From Chloroflexota bacterium (GTDB lineage: Bacteria > Chloroflexota > Limnocylindria > Limnocylindrales > CSP1-4), in NCBI GenBank assembly GCA_021790375.1, contig JAJYEB010000121.1:1-6100 (forward strand): DNA of 6,100 bases, read 5' to 3'. Both the position numbers and the translations under genes were made by a program. The stretch's first letter is position 1. Every line of letters starts with the position of its first letter. The notes beneath the pieces were generated by a model that was given only the letters and a program-made list of their open reading frames with translations, was not told where the DNA came from and did no database searches. Shown piece by piece: positions 1 through 6,100 of this stretch.

Positions 1-159
1 CGGCCGCTGGCGGACCTGCTCGGCGAGGATCCCGACGCGTCGGCGCTCTCGCCGGGCGCGCTGGCGGCATGCTTCGACGATGCCGGGTTCCTCCGCCACG
101 TGCCGGCGATCATGGCGCGTCTCGAGCGCCTGGCAGACATCAGGGAGAACGGCGCATGA
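1..159 (+). CDS. purB: Adenylosuccinate lyase, C-terminal fragment (cut by window edge)
   Basis: Reading from base 1 gives 52 residues ending at TGA 157-159; the 5' part of the gene lies outside the window. PurB eliminates fumarate from SAICAR and from adenylosuccinate, so it serves both the IMP pathway and the last step to AMP. The fragment reads RPLADLLGEDPDASALSP, then an ACFDDAGFLRHVPAIMARL segment. This resembles the C-terminal end of bacterial PurB as I recall it from Bacillus (a Leu-Ser-Pro turn, a CFD motif, then a short helix ending in ARL). The catalytic residues of the family lie upstream and cannot be checked. The position directly before purC, with an ATGA overlap, matches the Bacillus-type pur operon and supports the call. 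Identity rests on a short tail plus context. Confidence 0.85.
   Translation, partial: RPLADLLGEDPDASALSPGALAACFDDAGFLRHVPAIMARLERLADIRENGA
142..147 (+). promoter_or_regulatory. Shine-Dalgarno site of purC
   Basis: AGGGAG lies 8 nt before the ATG at 156. It decides the purC start: the same frame is open upstream to an ATG at 69, but that would add 29 residues which overlap the purB coding region and look nothing like PurC. The site lies inside the last codons of purB. Confidence 0.75.
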
Positions 160-1079
160 CCACGGATCTGTCCCGCTCGTTCCTTCGCTCCGGCAAGGTC
201 CGCGACCTGTACGCCGTGGACGACGCCCGGCTGCTGCTCGTCGCCTCCGACCGGATCAGCGCGTTCGACGTCGTGCTGCCCACCCCGATCCCGGACAAGG
301 GCCGCGTGCTGACCGGCATCTCGCGCTTCTGGTTCGCCGAGACCGAGCGGGCGGGCATCGTCAGGAACCACCTCCTGGGGGTCGACCCGACCACGCTCCC
401 CGCGCCGTTCTCGACCGCCCGGGAGGAGCTGCGCGGCCGCGTGATGATCTGCCGCCGCGCCCGCGTCCTCCCGGTGGAGGTGATCGTGCGCGGGTACGTC
501 TCGGGCACCGGCTGGAAGGACTACCTCCGCAGCGGCGCGATCTGCGGCATCCGGCTGCCGGCCGGGCTCCGCGAGAGCGAGCGGCTCCCCGAGCCCATCT
601 TCACGCCGTCGACCAAGGCCGAACAGGGCCACGACCAGAACATCTCGTACGACGAGGTGGCCGGGCTGATCGGGGGCGAGATGGCGGCGCGCCTGCGCGA
701 CATCGCCCTCGCGCTGTACCGGTTCGGTGCGGACCGCGCGGCGGGGTCCGGCATCATCCTCGCCGACACGAAGTTCGAGTTCGGGGTGCTCGAGGACGAC
801 GAGCCGATCCTGATCGACGAGGTGATGACGCCCGACTCGAGCCGGTTCTGGGATGCCGCGACCTACGAACCGGGACACGCACAGGCCAGCTACGACAAGC
901 AGTTCGTGCGCGACTGGCTGGAGGCGCAGTCCTGGGACAAGACCTACCCCGGCCCCGCGCTGCCGCCGGACGTGGTCGCCGGGACACGGGCGCGCTACGT
1001 CGAGGCGTTCGAGCGGATCACCGGCACGAGCTTCGACCGCTACCTGGCCGGCGACGTGCTGGAGCCCGAGGGTCGCTGA
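156..1079 (+). CDS. purC: SAICAR synthetase (phosphoribosylaminoimidazole-succinocarboxamide synthase), long form
   Basis: This 307-residue cytosolic enzyme joins CAIR to L-aspartate using ATP, giving SAICAR, the substrate of the neighbouring PurB. Visible family motifs are the N-terminal GKVRDLY (13-19) and SDRISAFD (31-38) of the ATP-binding lobe; LPVEVIVRGYVSGTGW (105-120), the region of the first SAICAR synthetase signature; FTPSTKAEQGHDQNIS (149-164); LADTKFEFG (202-210), the second signature; and DEVMTPDSSRFW (221-232). The start at 156 is chosen because MTTDLSRSFLRSGKVRDLY begins at the usual distance from the GKVRD motif and has a good ribosome site. The length is that of the long form (about 300 residues, as in yeast Ade1 and many actinobacteria), not the roughly 240-residue Bacillus enzyme. 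The ATG overlaps the purB stop (ATGA), and the stop shares its last base with the purS start. No key motif is missing. Confidence 0.97.
   Translation: MTTDLSRSFLRSGKVRDLYAVDDARLLLVASDRISAFDVVLPTPIPDKGRVLTGISRFWFAETERAGIVRNHLLGVDPTTLPAPFSTAREELRGRVMICRRARVLPVEVIVRGYVSGTGWKDYLRSGAICGIRLPAGLRESERLPEPIFTPSTKAEQGHDQNISYDEVAGLIGGEMAARLRDIALALYRFGADRAAGSGIILADTKFEFGVLEDDEPILIDEVMTPDSSRFWDAATYEPGHAQASYDKQFVRDWLEAQSWDKTYPGPALPPDVVAGTRARYVEAFERITGTSFDRYLAGDVLEPEGR
1068..1072 (+). promoter_or_regulatory. Shine-Dalgarno site of purS
   Basis: GAGGG lies 6 nt before the purS ATG at 1079, inside the last codons of purC. It supports starting purS at 1079, although the same frame is open much further upstream across purC. 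Confidence 0.65.
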
Positions 1080-1363
1080 TGGCCAGCTTCCGGTACGCCG
1101 TCTCGGTCATGCCCAAGCCCGGCATCCTGGATCCCCAGGGACGGGCGGTCGAGCAGTCGCTCCCGCATCTCGGCGTCGACTCGGTGCACGCGGTGCGGGT
1201 GGGGCGGCGGGTCGAGCTGACGATCGACGCGGCCGGCGAGACCGATGCCCGGGCGGTCGCCGAGCGGCTGGCGGGCGAGCTGTTCGCGAACCCCCTGATC
1301 GAGACCTGGAGCGTGGAGCTGGTCTCGGCCGCGAGCTCGGTCCGGAGCGCGGGCCCGGCATGA
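1079..1363 (+). CDS. purS: FGAM synthetase subunit PurS
   Basis: PurS is the small non-catalytic subunit that bridges PurL and PurQ in the three-part phosphoribosylformylglycinamidine synthase and is thought to help pass ammonia from PurQ to PurL. The 94-residue product carries the family core: a first beta strand FRYAVSVMPKPGILDPQG (4-21) with the conserved LDPQG turn; AVEQSLPHLG (23-32); a VHAVRVGRRVELTI strand pair (36-49); and the C-terminal ANPLIETWSVEL (70-81). About 13 residues after the last strand (Ser/Ala-rich) exceed the roughly 84-residue Bacillus protein and are probably a disordered tail. The frame is open far upstream across purC, but the PurS fold begins only at this ATG, which has an SD site and sits in a TGATG overlap with purC. 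The stop overlaps purQ (ATGA). The neighbouring purQ and purL make the assignment secure. Confidence 0.95.
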   Translation: MASFRYAVSVMPKPGILDPQGRAVEQSLPHLGVDSVHAVRVGRRVELTIDAAGETDARAVAERLAGELFANPLIETWSVELVSAASSVRSAGPA

Positions 1364-2058
1364 GGGTCGGGGTGGTCGTCTTCCCCGGCTCCAACTGCGA
1401 CCGCGACGCGCTGCACGCCGCGCGGCTCGCGGGTGCCGAGGCGGTGCCGCTCTGGCACGAGACGCCCGACCTGCGGGGCGCCGGCCTGGTGATCCTGCCC
1501 GGCGGCTTCGCCTACGGCGACTACCTCAGGGCCGGCGTCCTGGCGCGGTTCAGCCCGATCATGGCCGCGGTCCGCGATCACGCGGCACGGGGCGGCCTGG
1601 TGCTGGGGATCTGCAACGGGTTCCAGGTGCTCGCCGAGGCCGGGCTGGTGCCCGGCGCGCTGCTGCGCAACGCCTCGCTGCGCTTCGAGCACCGCTGGGT
1701 GCGGCTCTCCGTGGAGCGGCGCGACACGCCCTTCACGCGCGCGGTGCCGGAGGGGATGCTGCTCCGGATGCCGGTCGCGCACGGCGAGGGCTGCTACTAC
1801 CTGCCGGACGCCGACCTCGACCGGCTCGAGGCCTCCGGCCAGGTCCTCTTCCGCTATGCCGCGCCGGAGGGAAACCCGAACGGGTCGCTCCACGACATCG
1901 CCGGGGTGCTGGACGCCGGGGGCCGGGTGTGCGGGCTGATGCCGCATCCCGAGCGGGCGGCCGAAGCGCTGCTCGGTTCGGACGACGGCCTGCTCCTGCT
2001 GCGCTCGGTCGTCGAGAGCACCGCGGACGGGATTCCCCGCGTGAGCGCGCCACGATGA
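1360..2058 (+). CDS. purQ: FGAM synthetase subunit PurQ (glutamine amidotransferase)
   Basis: PurQ is the class I (triad) glutaminase subunit of phosphoribosylformylglycinamidine synthase. It hydrolyses glutamine and supplies ammonia to PurL for the FGAR-to-FGAM step. The product has 232 residues, close to the usual size of about 227. The N-terminus MRVGVVVFPGSNCDRD is typical of the family. LVILPGGFAYGDYLRAG (43-59) is the PurQ-specific loop. The nucleophile elbow GICNGFQ (83-89) places the catalytic cysteine at 85, and MPHPER (194-199) supplies His196 and Glu198 of the triad. HRWVR (111-115) and MPVAHGEG (137-144) are further family blocks. The start is ATG 1360, overlapping the purS stop (ATGA); a GGAG at 1344-1347 is a possible but rather distant ribosome site, so coupling to purS translation is likely. 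The stop overlaps the purL start. PurQ needs PurS and PurL for full activity, which fits the adjacent genes. Confidence 0.98.
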   Translation: MRVGVVVFPGSNCDRDALHAARLAGAEAVPLWHETPDLRGAGLVILPGGFAYGDYLRAGVLARFSPIMAAVRDHAARGGLVLGICNGFQVLAEAGLVPGALLRNASLRFEHRWVRLSVERRDTPFTRAVPEGMLLRMPVAHGEGCYYLPDADLDRLEASGQVLFRYAAPEGNPNGSLHDIAGVLDAGGRVCGLMPHPERAAEALLGSDDGLLLLRSVVESTADGIPRVSAPR

Positions 2059-4418
2059 GCGCCTCGGAGGCGCCGCGCGTGATCCCGGCCGCAGCCGTGC
2101 CGCTGCACCGGCAGCTCGGCGTGACCGATTTCGAGCTCGACGAGATCCGGGCGAGGCTCGGCCGCGATCCGAACGACCTCGAGCTCGCGATGTTCAGCGT
2201 GATGTGGAGCGAGCACTGCTCGTACAAGAGCTCGAAGGTCCTCCTGCGCACGCTCCCCACGGCCGGGCCGGACGTGGTCGCCGGTCCGGGCGAGAACGCC
2301 GGGGTCGTGTCGATCGGGGACGGGCTCGCGGTCGCCTTCAAGCTCGAATCGCACAACCACCCCAGCGCGGTGGAGCCGTACCAGGGCGCCGCGACCGGGG
2401 TCGGCGGAATCCTGCGCGATATCTTCACCATGGGCGCCCGGCCCATCGCGGTGCTGGACGGCCTGAAGTTCGGGGATCCGGCGGCGCCGCGCACGCGGCA
2501 CCTGGTGCGCGGCGTGGTGCGCGGCGTGGGCGGGTACGGAAACTGCGTCGGCGTGCCCACCATCGGCGGCGAGCTGGTGTTCCACCCGTCGTACGGTGGC
2601 AACCCGCTGGTCAACGTGATGGCCGTGGGGCTGCTGGAGGAGCGCCACCTCACCCGGGCGGTGGCGCCGGGGCCCGGCAACCTGGCGGTCCTCTTCGGCT
2701 CGGCCACGGGCCGCGACGGGATCGGGGGCGCCTCGGTGCTGGCGAGCGCCACCTTCGGCGAGGACGACCCCTCGAAGCGGCCCAGCGTGCAGGTGGGCGA
2801 CCCGTTCGCCGAGAAGCTGCTGATCGAGGCCAGCCTCGAGCTGATCCAGCGAGGGCTCGTGGAGGGGCTCCAGGACCTTGGCGCCGCCGGCATCACGTGC
2901 GCGGTCTCCGAGACCGCCGACCGTGCCGGCACGGGCATCCTGGTGGACCTCGACGCGATCCCGCGGCGCGAGGAGGGGATGGCCCCGTTCGAGGTGATGA
3001 TCAGCGAGTCGCAGGAGCGGATGCTGGCGATCGTGCGGCCCCAGCGGCTCGACGAGGTCGTCGAGGTCTGCGGGCGCTGGGGCGTCCCCGCCGCGGTCAT
3101 CGGGCGCGTCACCGACGACGGCCTGGTCACGGTCGTGACGGGCGGGGTGGACGATCGCGGGATGCCGCGTCCGGCGACGGAGGTGCTCGCGGCCATCCCG
3201 GCGGCGGCGCTCACCAGCGACGCGATCGTGTACGACCGGCCCGCGCAGCACCCGACCCACCGCCGGCTGGCGCCCGCCCCCGGCGCGCCGGAATCGGCGT
3301 CGGACCACCTGCCGGTGCGCGGCATGGATCCCGGGGCGGTCCTCCGCGGCCTCCTTGGGAGTCCGAACCTGGGGAGCCGCGCGTGGGTGACCACCCAGTA
3401 CGACGCCACGGTCGGCTCGGACACCGTGGAGGCGAGCGAGCGTGCCGCAGGCATCCTGCGGATCAAGGGGACCTCGAAGGGGCTCGCCTGCGCGACCGAC
3501 GCGGTGGCGGGGGTCGGCGCGTTCGACCCGTACCTCGGCGCGGCGCTCGCCGTCGCGGAGTGCAGCCGGAACGTGCTGGTCACCGGCGCGCGGCCGCTGG
3601 GGGTCACGAACTGCCTGAACTTCGGCGACCCGGAGAAGCCCGAGGCGTTCTGGCAGCTGTCCGAGGCAGTCCGTGGGGTGGGCGATGCCTGCCGGGCGCT
3701 CGGGCTTCCGGTCACCGGCGGCAACGTGAGCCTCTACAACGAGTCCCCGGACGGCCGCATCGTCCCCACGGCACAGATCGGCGTGGTCGGCGTGCTCGAC
3801 GACGTGGAGCGCCGGGTCACGCCCCGGTTCCGGCAGGCGGGCGACATCGTGGTGCTGCTCGGCGAGGCCGTGCCGGGCCTGGCGGGCTCCGAGTACGCGG
3901 CGCTGGCCGGCTCGGCGGTGGAGGAGCGCCTCCCATCGCTCGACCTGGCCCGGGAGGCGGCGCTCCAGGCGATGATCCTCGCCGCGGCTCGGGCCGGGGT
4001 CCTCGCCTCGGCGCAGGACGTGGGCGGGGGCGGGCTCGCGGTGGCCCTCGCGGAGTGCGCGATGTGGGGCGGGGTCGGGGCCCGGCTCTCGCTGCGGGTC
4101 AGCGCGGAGCCGGCGGTGGAGCTGTTCGGCGAGAGCCCCTCCCGGATCGTGGTCACGGTGCGGCCCGCGGACCTGCCGAGGCTCGCGGCGCTCGCCGCGG
4201 AGCACGGGATCCCCCTGGAGCCGCTGGGCGAGGTGGGCGGCGACCGGCTGCAGATCGAGCTGGTCGGCGGCGGGGCGGCGGGTGCGGCCGAGGAGCGCGG
4301 GGCAAACGTCGCCGATGCGCTCGACTGCGCGCTCGCCGCGCTGCGTCATGCCTGGGAGCAGGCGCTCCCGCGGGCGCTCGGCGACGACGAGTTCACCCCT
4401 CCGCCCGGGGACGGCTGA
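2055..4418 (+). CDS. purL: FGAM synthetase subunit PurL (small type)
   Basis: PurL is the ATP-dependent synthetase subunit that converts FGAR to FGAM with ammonia from PurQ. It has two AIRS-like halves and lacks the fused glutaminase domain found in the ~1300-residue enterobacterial enzyme. The 787-residue product shows MWSEHCSYKSSK (50-61) with the conserved His54; FKLESHNHPS (95-104) followed by EPYQGAATGVGG (107-118), for nucleotide and Mg binding; GRDGIGGA (219-226); VQVGDPF (245-251); DLGAAGITCAVSE (274-286); and SESQERM (317-323). In the second half it shows TQYD (447-450), TNCLNFGDPEKPE (518-530), VTGGNVSLYNES (553-564) and DVGGGGLA (655-662). It is somewhat longer than the Bacillus protein of about 740 residues, apparently through a looser Pro/Ala-rich linker between the halves (about 395-425) and an acidic, Pro-rich tail after 770. 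The start at 2055 overlaps the purQ stop (ATGA); only a weak GTGAG (2041-2045) precedes it, so coupling to purQ is likely. Confidence 0.98.
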   Translation: MSASEAPRVIPAAAVPLHRQLGVTDFELDEIRARLGRDPNDLELAMFSVMWSEHCSYKSSKVLLRTLPTAGPDVVAGPGENAGVVSIGDGLAVAFKLESHNHPSAVEPYQGAATGVGGILRDIFTMGARPIAVLDGLKFGDPAAPRTRHLVRGVVRGVGGYGNCVGVPTIGGELVFHPSYGGNPLVNVMAVGLLEERHLTRAVAPGPGNLAVLFGSATGRDGIGGASVLASATFGEDDPSKRPSVQVGDPFAEKLLIEASLELIQRGLVEGLQDLGAAGITCAVSETADRAGTGILVDLDAIPRREEGMAPFEVMISESQERMLAIVRPQRLDEVVEVCGRWGVPAAVIGRVTDDGLVTVVTGGVDDRGMPRPATEVLAAIPAAALTSDAIVYDRPAQHPTHRRLAPAPGAPESASDHLPVRGMDPGAVLRGLLGSPNLGSRAWVTTQYDATVGSDTVEASERAAGILRIKGTSKGLACATDAVAGVGAFDPYLGAALAVAECSRNVLVTGARPLGVTNCLNFGDPEKPEAFWQLSEAVRGVGDACRALGLPVTGGNVSLYNESPDGRIVPTAQIGVVGVLDDVERRVTPRFRQAGDIVVLLGEAVPGLAGSEYAALAGSAVEERLPSLDLAREAALQAMILAAARAGVLASAQDVGGGGLAVALAECAMWGGVGARLSLRVSAEPAVELFGESPSRIVVTVRPADLPRLAALAAEHGIPLEPLGEVGGDRLQIELVGGGAAGAAEERGANVADALDCALAALRHAWEQALPRALGDDEFTPPPGDG
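2505..2528 (+). repeat. Perfect 12-bp tandem repeat inside purL
   Basis: GTGCGCGGCGTG occurs twice in direct tandem (2505-2516 and 2517-2528), encoding Val-Arg-Gly-Val twice (PurL residues 151-158) just before the conserved GGYGNC. As I recall the Bacillus protein, it has the same number of residues here, so this looks like codon-level coincidence in GC-rich DNA and not a recent insertion. Confidence 0.6.
4407..4411 (+). promoter_or_regulatory. Weak Shine-Dalgarno site of purF
   Basis: GGGGA lies 10 nt before the GTG start at 4422, inside the final codons of purL. It is a weak match, and translation of purF probably relies partly on ribosomes that terminate at the purL stop 3 nt upstream. 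Confidence 0.4.
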
Positions 4419-4421
4419 GCC

Positions 4422-5858
4422 GTGTGCGGGATCGTCGGCGTCCACGCTCCCGGACAGGAGGCGGCCGGACTCGCGGCGCTCGGCCTCTTCGCGCTCCAGC
4501 ACCGGGGCCAGGAATCGGCCGGGGTCGCGGTCAGCGACGGCGACCAGGTGATGGTCTACAAGGACCTGGGGATGGTGAGCCAGGTGCTGGACGAGCGGCG
4601 CCTTCCCTCGCTGCGCGGCCACATGGCGATCGCCCACTGCCGGTACTCCACGACCGGCTCGACGCTCTGGGAGAACAGCCAGCCGGCGTTCCGGCTCGGG
4701 CCCCGGCGCGCGGTGGCCATCGGGCACAACGGCAACCTGGTCAACACCAGGGAGCTGCTGGCGCTCCTGCCCGGCGGCCGCCGCCAGCTCCAGGGATCGA
4801 CCGACACGGAGCTGCTCACGGCCCTGCTGGCGAGCGCGGACGGCGGCGATCTGCTGGACGTCCTGCTGGCGACGCTGCCGAAGGTGCGCGGCGCGTTCGC
4901 CCTGGTCGTGATGGACGAGCACCGCCTGCTCGGGATCCGGGACCCCTGGGGGTTCCGCCCGCTGGTGCTCGGACGGCTGCCCCACGGCGGGCCGCGCGAC
5001 GAGGGCGGGTGGGTGCTGGCGTCGGAGACCGCGGGGCTCGACGTGCTCGGCGCGGAGTACGTGCGCGACGTGGACCCGGGCGAGATCGTCGTGCTGGGGG
5101 AGCCGGGCGGGCCGCGCTCGGTCCGCTTCGCGGAGGGGCGGGAGCACCTCTGCGTGTTCGAGCTGATCTACTTCGCCCGCCCGGACTCCTACATGCTGGG
5201 CCGCAACCTCTACGAGGTGCGGCGGCGCATGGGCGAGGCGCTCGCGCGCGAATCCCCGGCCGAGGCCGACCTCGTGATGCCCGTGCCGGACACCGGCGGT
5301 CCGGCGGCGGCCGGGTTCGCCGAGGCAAGCGGCATCCCGTACCGCGAGGGGATGACGCGCAACCGCTACGCCGGGCGGACGTTCATCCAGCCCAGCCAGG
5401 CCCTGCGGCAGCGCGGCGTCAACGTCAAGCTCAGTCCGCTCCCGGAGCAGCTTCGGGGACGCCGGGTGGTGGTGGTGGATGACTCGATCGTGCGGGGCAC
5501 GACCACCAGGCAGATCGTCGCGCTGCTGCGCCGGGCCGGCGCCCGGGAGATCCACCTGCGCATCAGCGCCCCGCCGATCCACCACCCGTGCTTCTACGGC
5601 ATCGACACGCAGGTCGAGACGGAGCTCATCGCCGCCACGCACACGGTCGAGGAGATCCGCGCGTTCGTGGGGGCCGACTCGCTCGCCTACCTCTCGATCG
5701 GCGGCGTGCTCGACGCCATCGGGCTGCCGCGCGAGCGGTTCTGCTTCGCCTGCTTCGACGGGCTGTACCCGGTCCCCGTGCCGTACGACGTGACCTCGCA
5801 CAAGTTCATCCTCGAGGACCTGCCGCTGGGGGACGCGCCGGTGGCCACGCCGCCATGA
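4422..5858 (+). CDS. purF: Amidophosphoribosyltransferase (glutamine PRPP amidotransferase), Fe-S-type residues, no propeptide
   Basis: PurF commits PRPP to purine synthesis, using glutamine to form 5-phosphoribosylamine. The 478-residue product has an N-terminal Ntn-hydrolase glutaminase domain beginning MCGIVGVHAP, with nucleophile Cys2 exposed once Met is removed. Other glutaminase motifs are LQHRGQESAG (25-34), HCRYSTTGS (72-80), GHNGNLVN (101-108) and STDTE (126-130). The phosphoribosyltransferase domain has VMPVPDTG (285-292), NRYAGRTFIQPSQ (314-326) and the PRPP loop VVVVDDSIVRGTT (349-361). Cys244, Cys390 (in HHPCFYGID), Cys441 and Cys444 (CFAC) sit where the B. subtilis enzyme binds its [4Fe-4S] cluster. 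The start is GTG 4422. In the same frame the purL stop TGA (4416-4418) is followed by one GCC and then GTG, so no propeptide can be encoded, unlike in B. subtilis. The purine nucleotide feedback inhibition known for this family is expected. The stop overlaps purM (ATGA). Confidence 0.98.
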   Translation: MCGIVGVHAPGQEAAGLAALGLFALQHRGQESAGVAVSDGDQVMVYKDLGMVSQVLDERRLPSLRGHMAIAHCRYSTTGSTLWENSQPAFRLGPRRAVAIGHNGNLVNTRELLALLPGGRRQLQGSTDTELLTALLASADGGDLLDVLLATLPKVRGAFALVVMDEHRLLGIRDPWGFRPLVLGRLPHGGPRDEGGWVLASETAGLDVLGAEYVRDVDPGEIVVLGEPGGPRSVRFAEGREHLCVFELIYFARPDSYMLGRNLYEVRRRMGEALARESPAEADLVMPVPDTGGPAAAGFAEASGIPYREGMTRNRYAGRTFIQPSQALRQRGVNVKLSPLPEQLRGRRVVVVDDSIVRGTTTRQIVALLRRAGAREIHLRISAPPIHHPCFYGIDTQVETELIAATHTVEEIRAFVGADSLAYLSIGGVLDAIGLPRERFCFACFDGLYPVPVPYDVTSHKFILEDLPLGDAPVATPP

Positions 5859-6100
5859 ACCCCGCGGGGAAGGCCGGCCATGGCGCGCGCAGGGTCGCGG
5901 ATCCCCCCGCGGCCCGCCCGGCATACGCCCGGGCCGGGGTCGACGTCGCAGCCGGCGACCGGGCGGTCGAGCTCATGCGCGCGCGCGTGTCGGCCACCCA
6001 CGGCCCCGGCGTGCTCGCCGGCATCGGCGGGTTCGCATCCGCCGTCCGCGTGCCGCCCGGCATGCGCGAGCCCGTCATGGTCGGGGCCACCGACGGGGTC
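5855..6100 (+). CDS. purM: Phosphoribosylformylglycinamidine cyclo-ligase (AIR synthetase), N-terminal fragment (cut by window edge)
   Basis: The frame runs from ATG 5855 to the window end without a stop (82 residues). PurM closes FGAM to AIR with ATP, acting directly after the PurSQL complex. Recognisable family blocks are YARAGVDVAAGDRAVELM (24-41), matching the usual YxxAGVDxxAG opening; GPGVLAGIGGFASAV (50-64); and MVGATDGV (75-82), the start of the conserved TDGVGTK motif cut by the edge. About 23 Ala/Arg/Pro-rich residues precede the conserved tyrosine, where the Bacillus protein has only a few. There is no ATG, GTG or TTG in frame between 5855 and that tyrosine, so this start is the shortest reasonable one. 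The ATG overlaps the purF stop (ATGA). No good ribosome site stands at normal distance (GGGGGA at 5828-5833 is 21 nt away), so translational coupling to purF is likely. Confidence 0.95.
   Translation, partial: MNPAGKAGHGARRVADPPAARPAYARAGVDVAAGDRAVELMRARVSATHGPGVLAGIGGFASAVRVPPGMREPVMVGATDGV

Noticed and set aside
69..155. Upstream extension of purC to the ATG at 69, adding 29 residues
   Set aside because: The added residues overlap the purB coding region and do not resemble PurC, while the ATG at 156 has a good ribosome site and the usual distance to the first motif.
2503..2529. The 12-bp tandem repeat in purL as a possible slippage insertion
   Set aside because: The encoded segment has the length expected for the family at this point, so there is no sign that residues were inserted. 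It is listed only as a repeat.
1733..3724. A 663-codon open frame on the - strand opposite purQ and purL
   Set aside because: Ser/Pro/Arg/Thr-rich translation without domains, antisense to purQ and purL; a shadow of GC-rich coding sequence.
2204..5482. A long + strand open frame (about 1092 codons) shifted relative to purL and purF
   Set aside because: It runs across two well-supported genes in another frame and translates to Gly/Arg/Ala-rich low-complexity sequence. It is a composition artefact.
1854..5924. A very long open frame on the - strand (about 1356 codons) opposite purL and purF
   Set aside because: It is antisense to genes with unmistakable conserved motifs. In DNA this GC-rich, stop codons are rare in the frame where they face GC-rich third positions. 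Its translation is low-complexity, rich in His, Arg, Ala and Pro, with no recognisable domain.
1..6100. A search for promoters, a purine riboswitch, terminators, tRNAs, CRISPR repeats, insertion sequences or an unknown system
   Set aside because: Coding regions cover the window with gaps of at most 3 nt. Nothing resembling these elements stands out, and all genes are known purine pathway members. Any operon promoter or leader would lie upstream of purB, outside the window.

Overview
This window is the middle of a de novo purine (IMP) biosynthesis operon, all on the + strand. In order it holds the 3' end of purB, complete purC, purS, purQ, purL and purF, and the 5' end of purM. Every base lies in or within 3 nt of a coding region, and no promoter, terminator, RNA gene, mobile element or CRISPR array is visible.

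Organism: the DNA is very GC-rich (about 70-75% by eye) with GC-saturated third codon positions. FGAM synthetase is of the three-subunit kind (small PurL + PurQ + PurS), which is typical of Bacillota, Actinomycetota, Chloroflexota and archaea and not of enterobacteria. The order B-C-S-Q-L-F-M matches the core of the Bacillus subtilis pur operon. The base composition and the long (307 aa) PurC do not fit a Bacillus, so a high-GC Chloroflexota or Actinomycetota-like bacterium is a reasonable guess, but the sequence does not fix the phylum.

Layout: 1-159 purB C-terminus; 156-1079 purC; 1079-1363 purS; 1360-2058 purQ; 2055-4418 purL; 4422-5858 purF; 5855-6100 purM N-terminus. Four junctions are ATGA overlaps (purB/purC, purC excepted with purS, purS/purQ, purQ/purL, purF/purM), the purC/purS junction is a one-base TGATG overlap, and only purL/purF has a gap (3 nt). 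This is the pattern of one polycistronic message with translational coupling.

How the genes work together: PurF makes phosphoribosylamine from PRPP and glutamine. PurS, PurQ and PurL form the complex that converts FGAR to FGAM. PurM closes the imidazole ring to give AIR. PurC condenses CAIR with aspartate, and PurB releases fumarate from SAICAR and also acts on adenylosuccinate. The GAR synthetase, GAR transformylase, PurE/K and PurH steps must lie outside the window.

I found no undescribed system. The observation most worth checking is that PurF carries all four cysteines expected to bind a [4Fe-4S] cluster, as in B. subtilis, but has no propeptide: its start codon is immediately followed by the catalytic cysteine, and an in-frame stop two codons upstream rules out a longer product.
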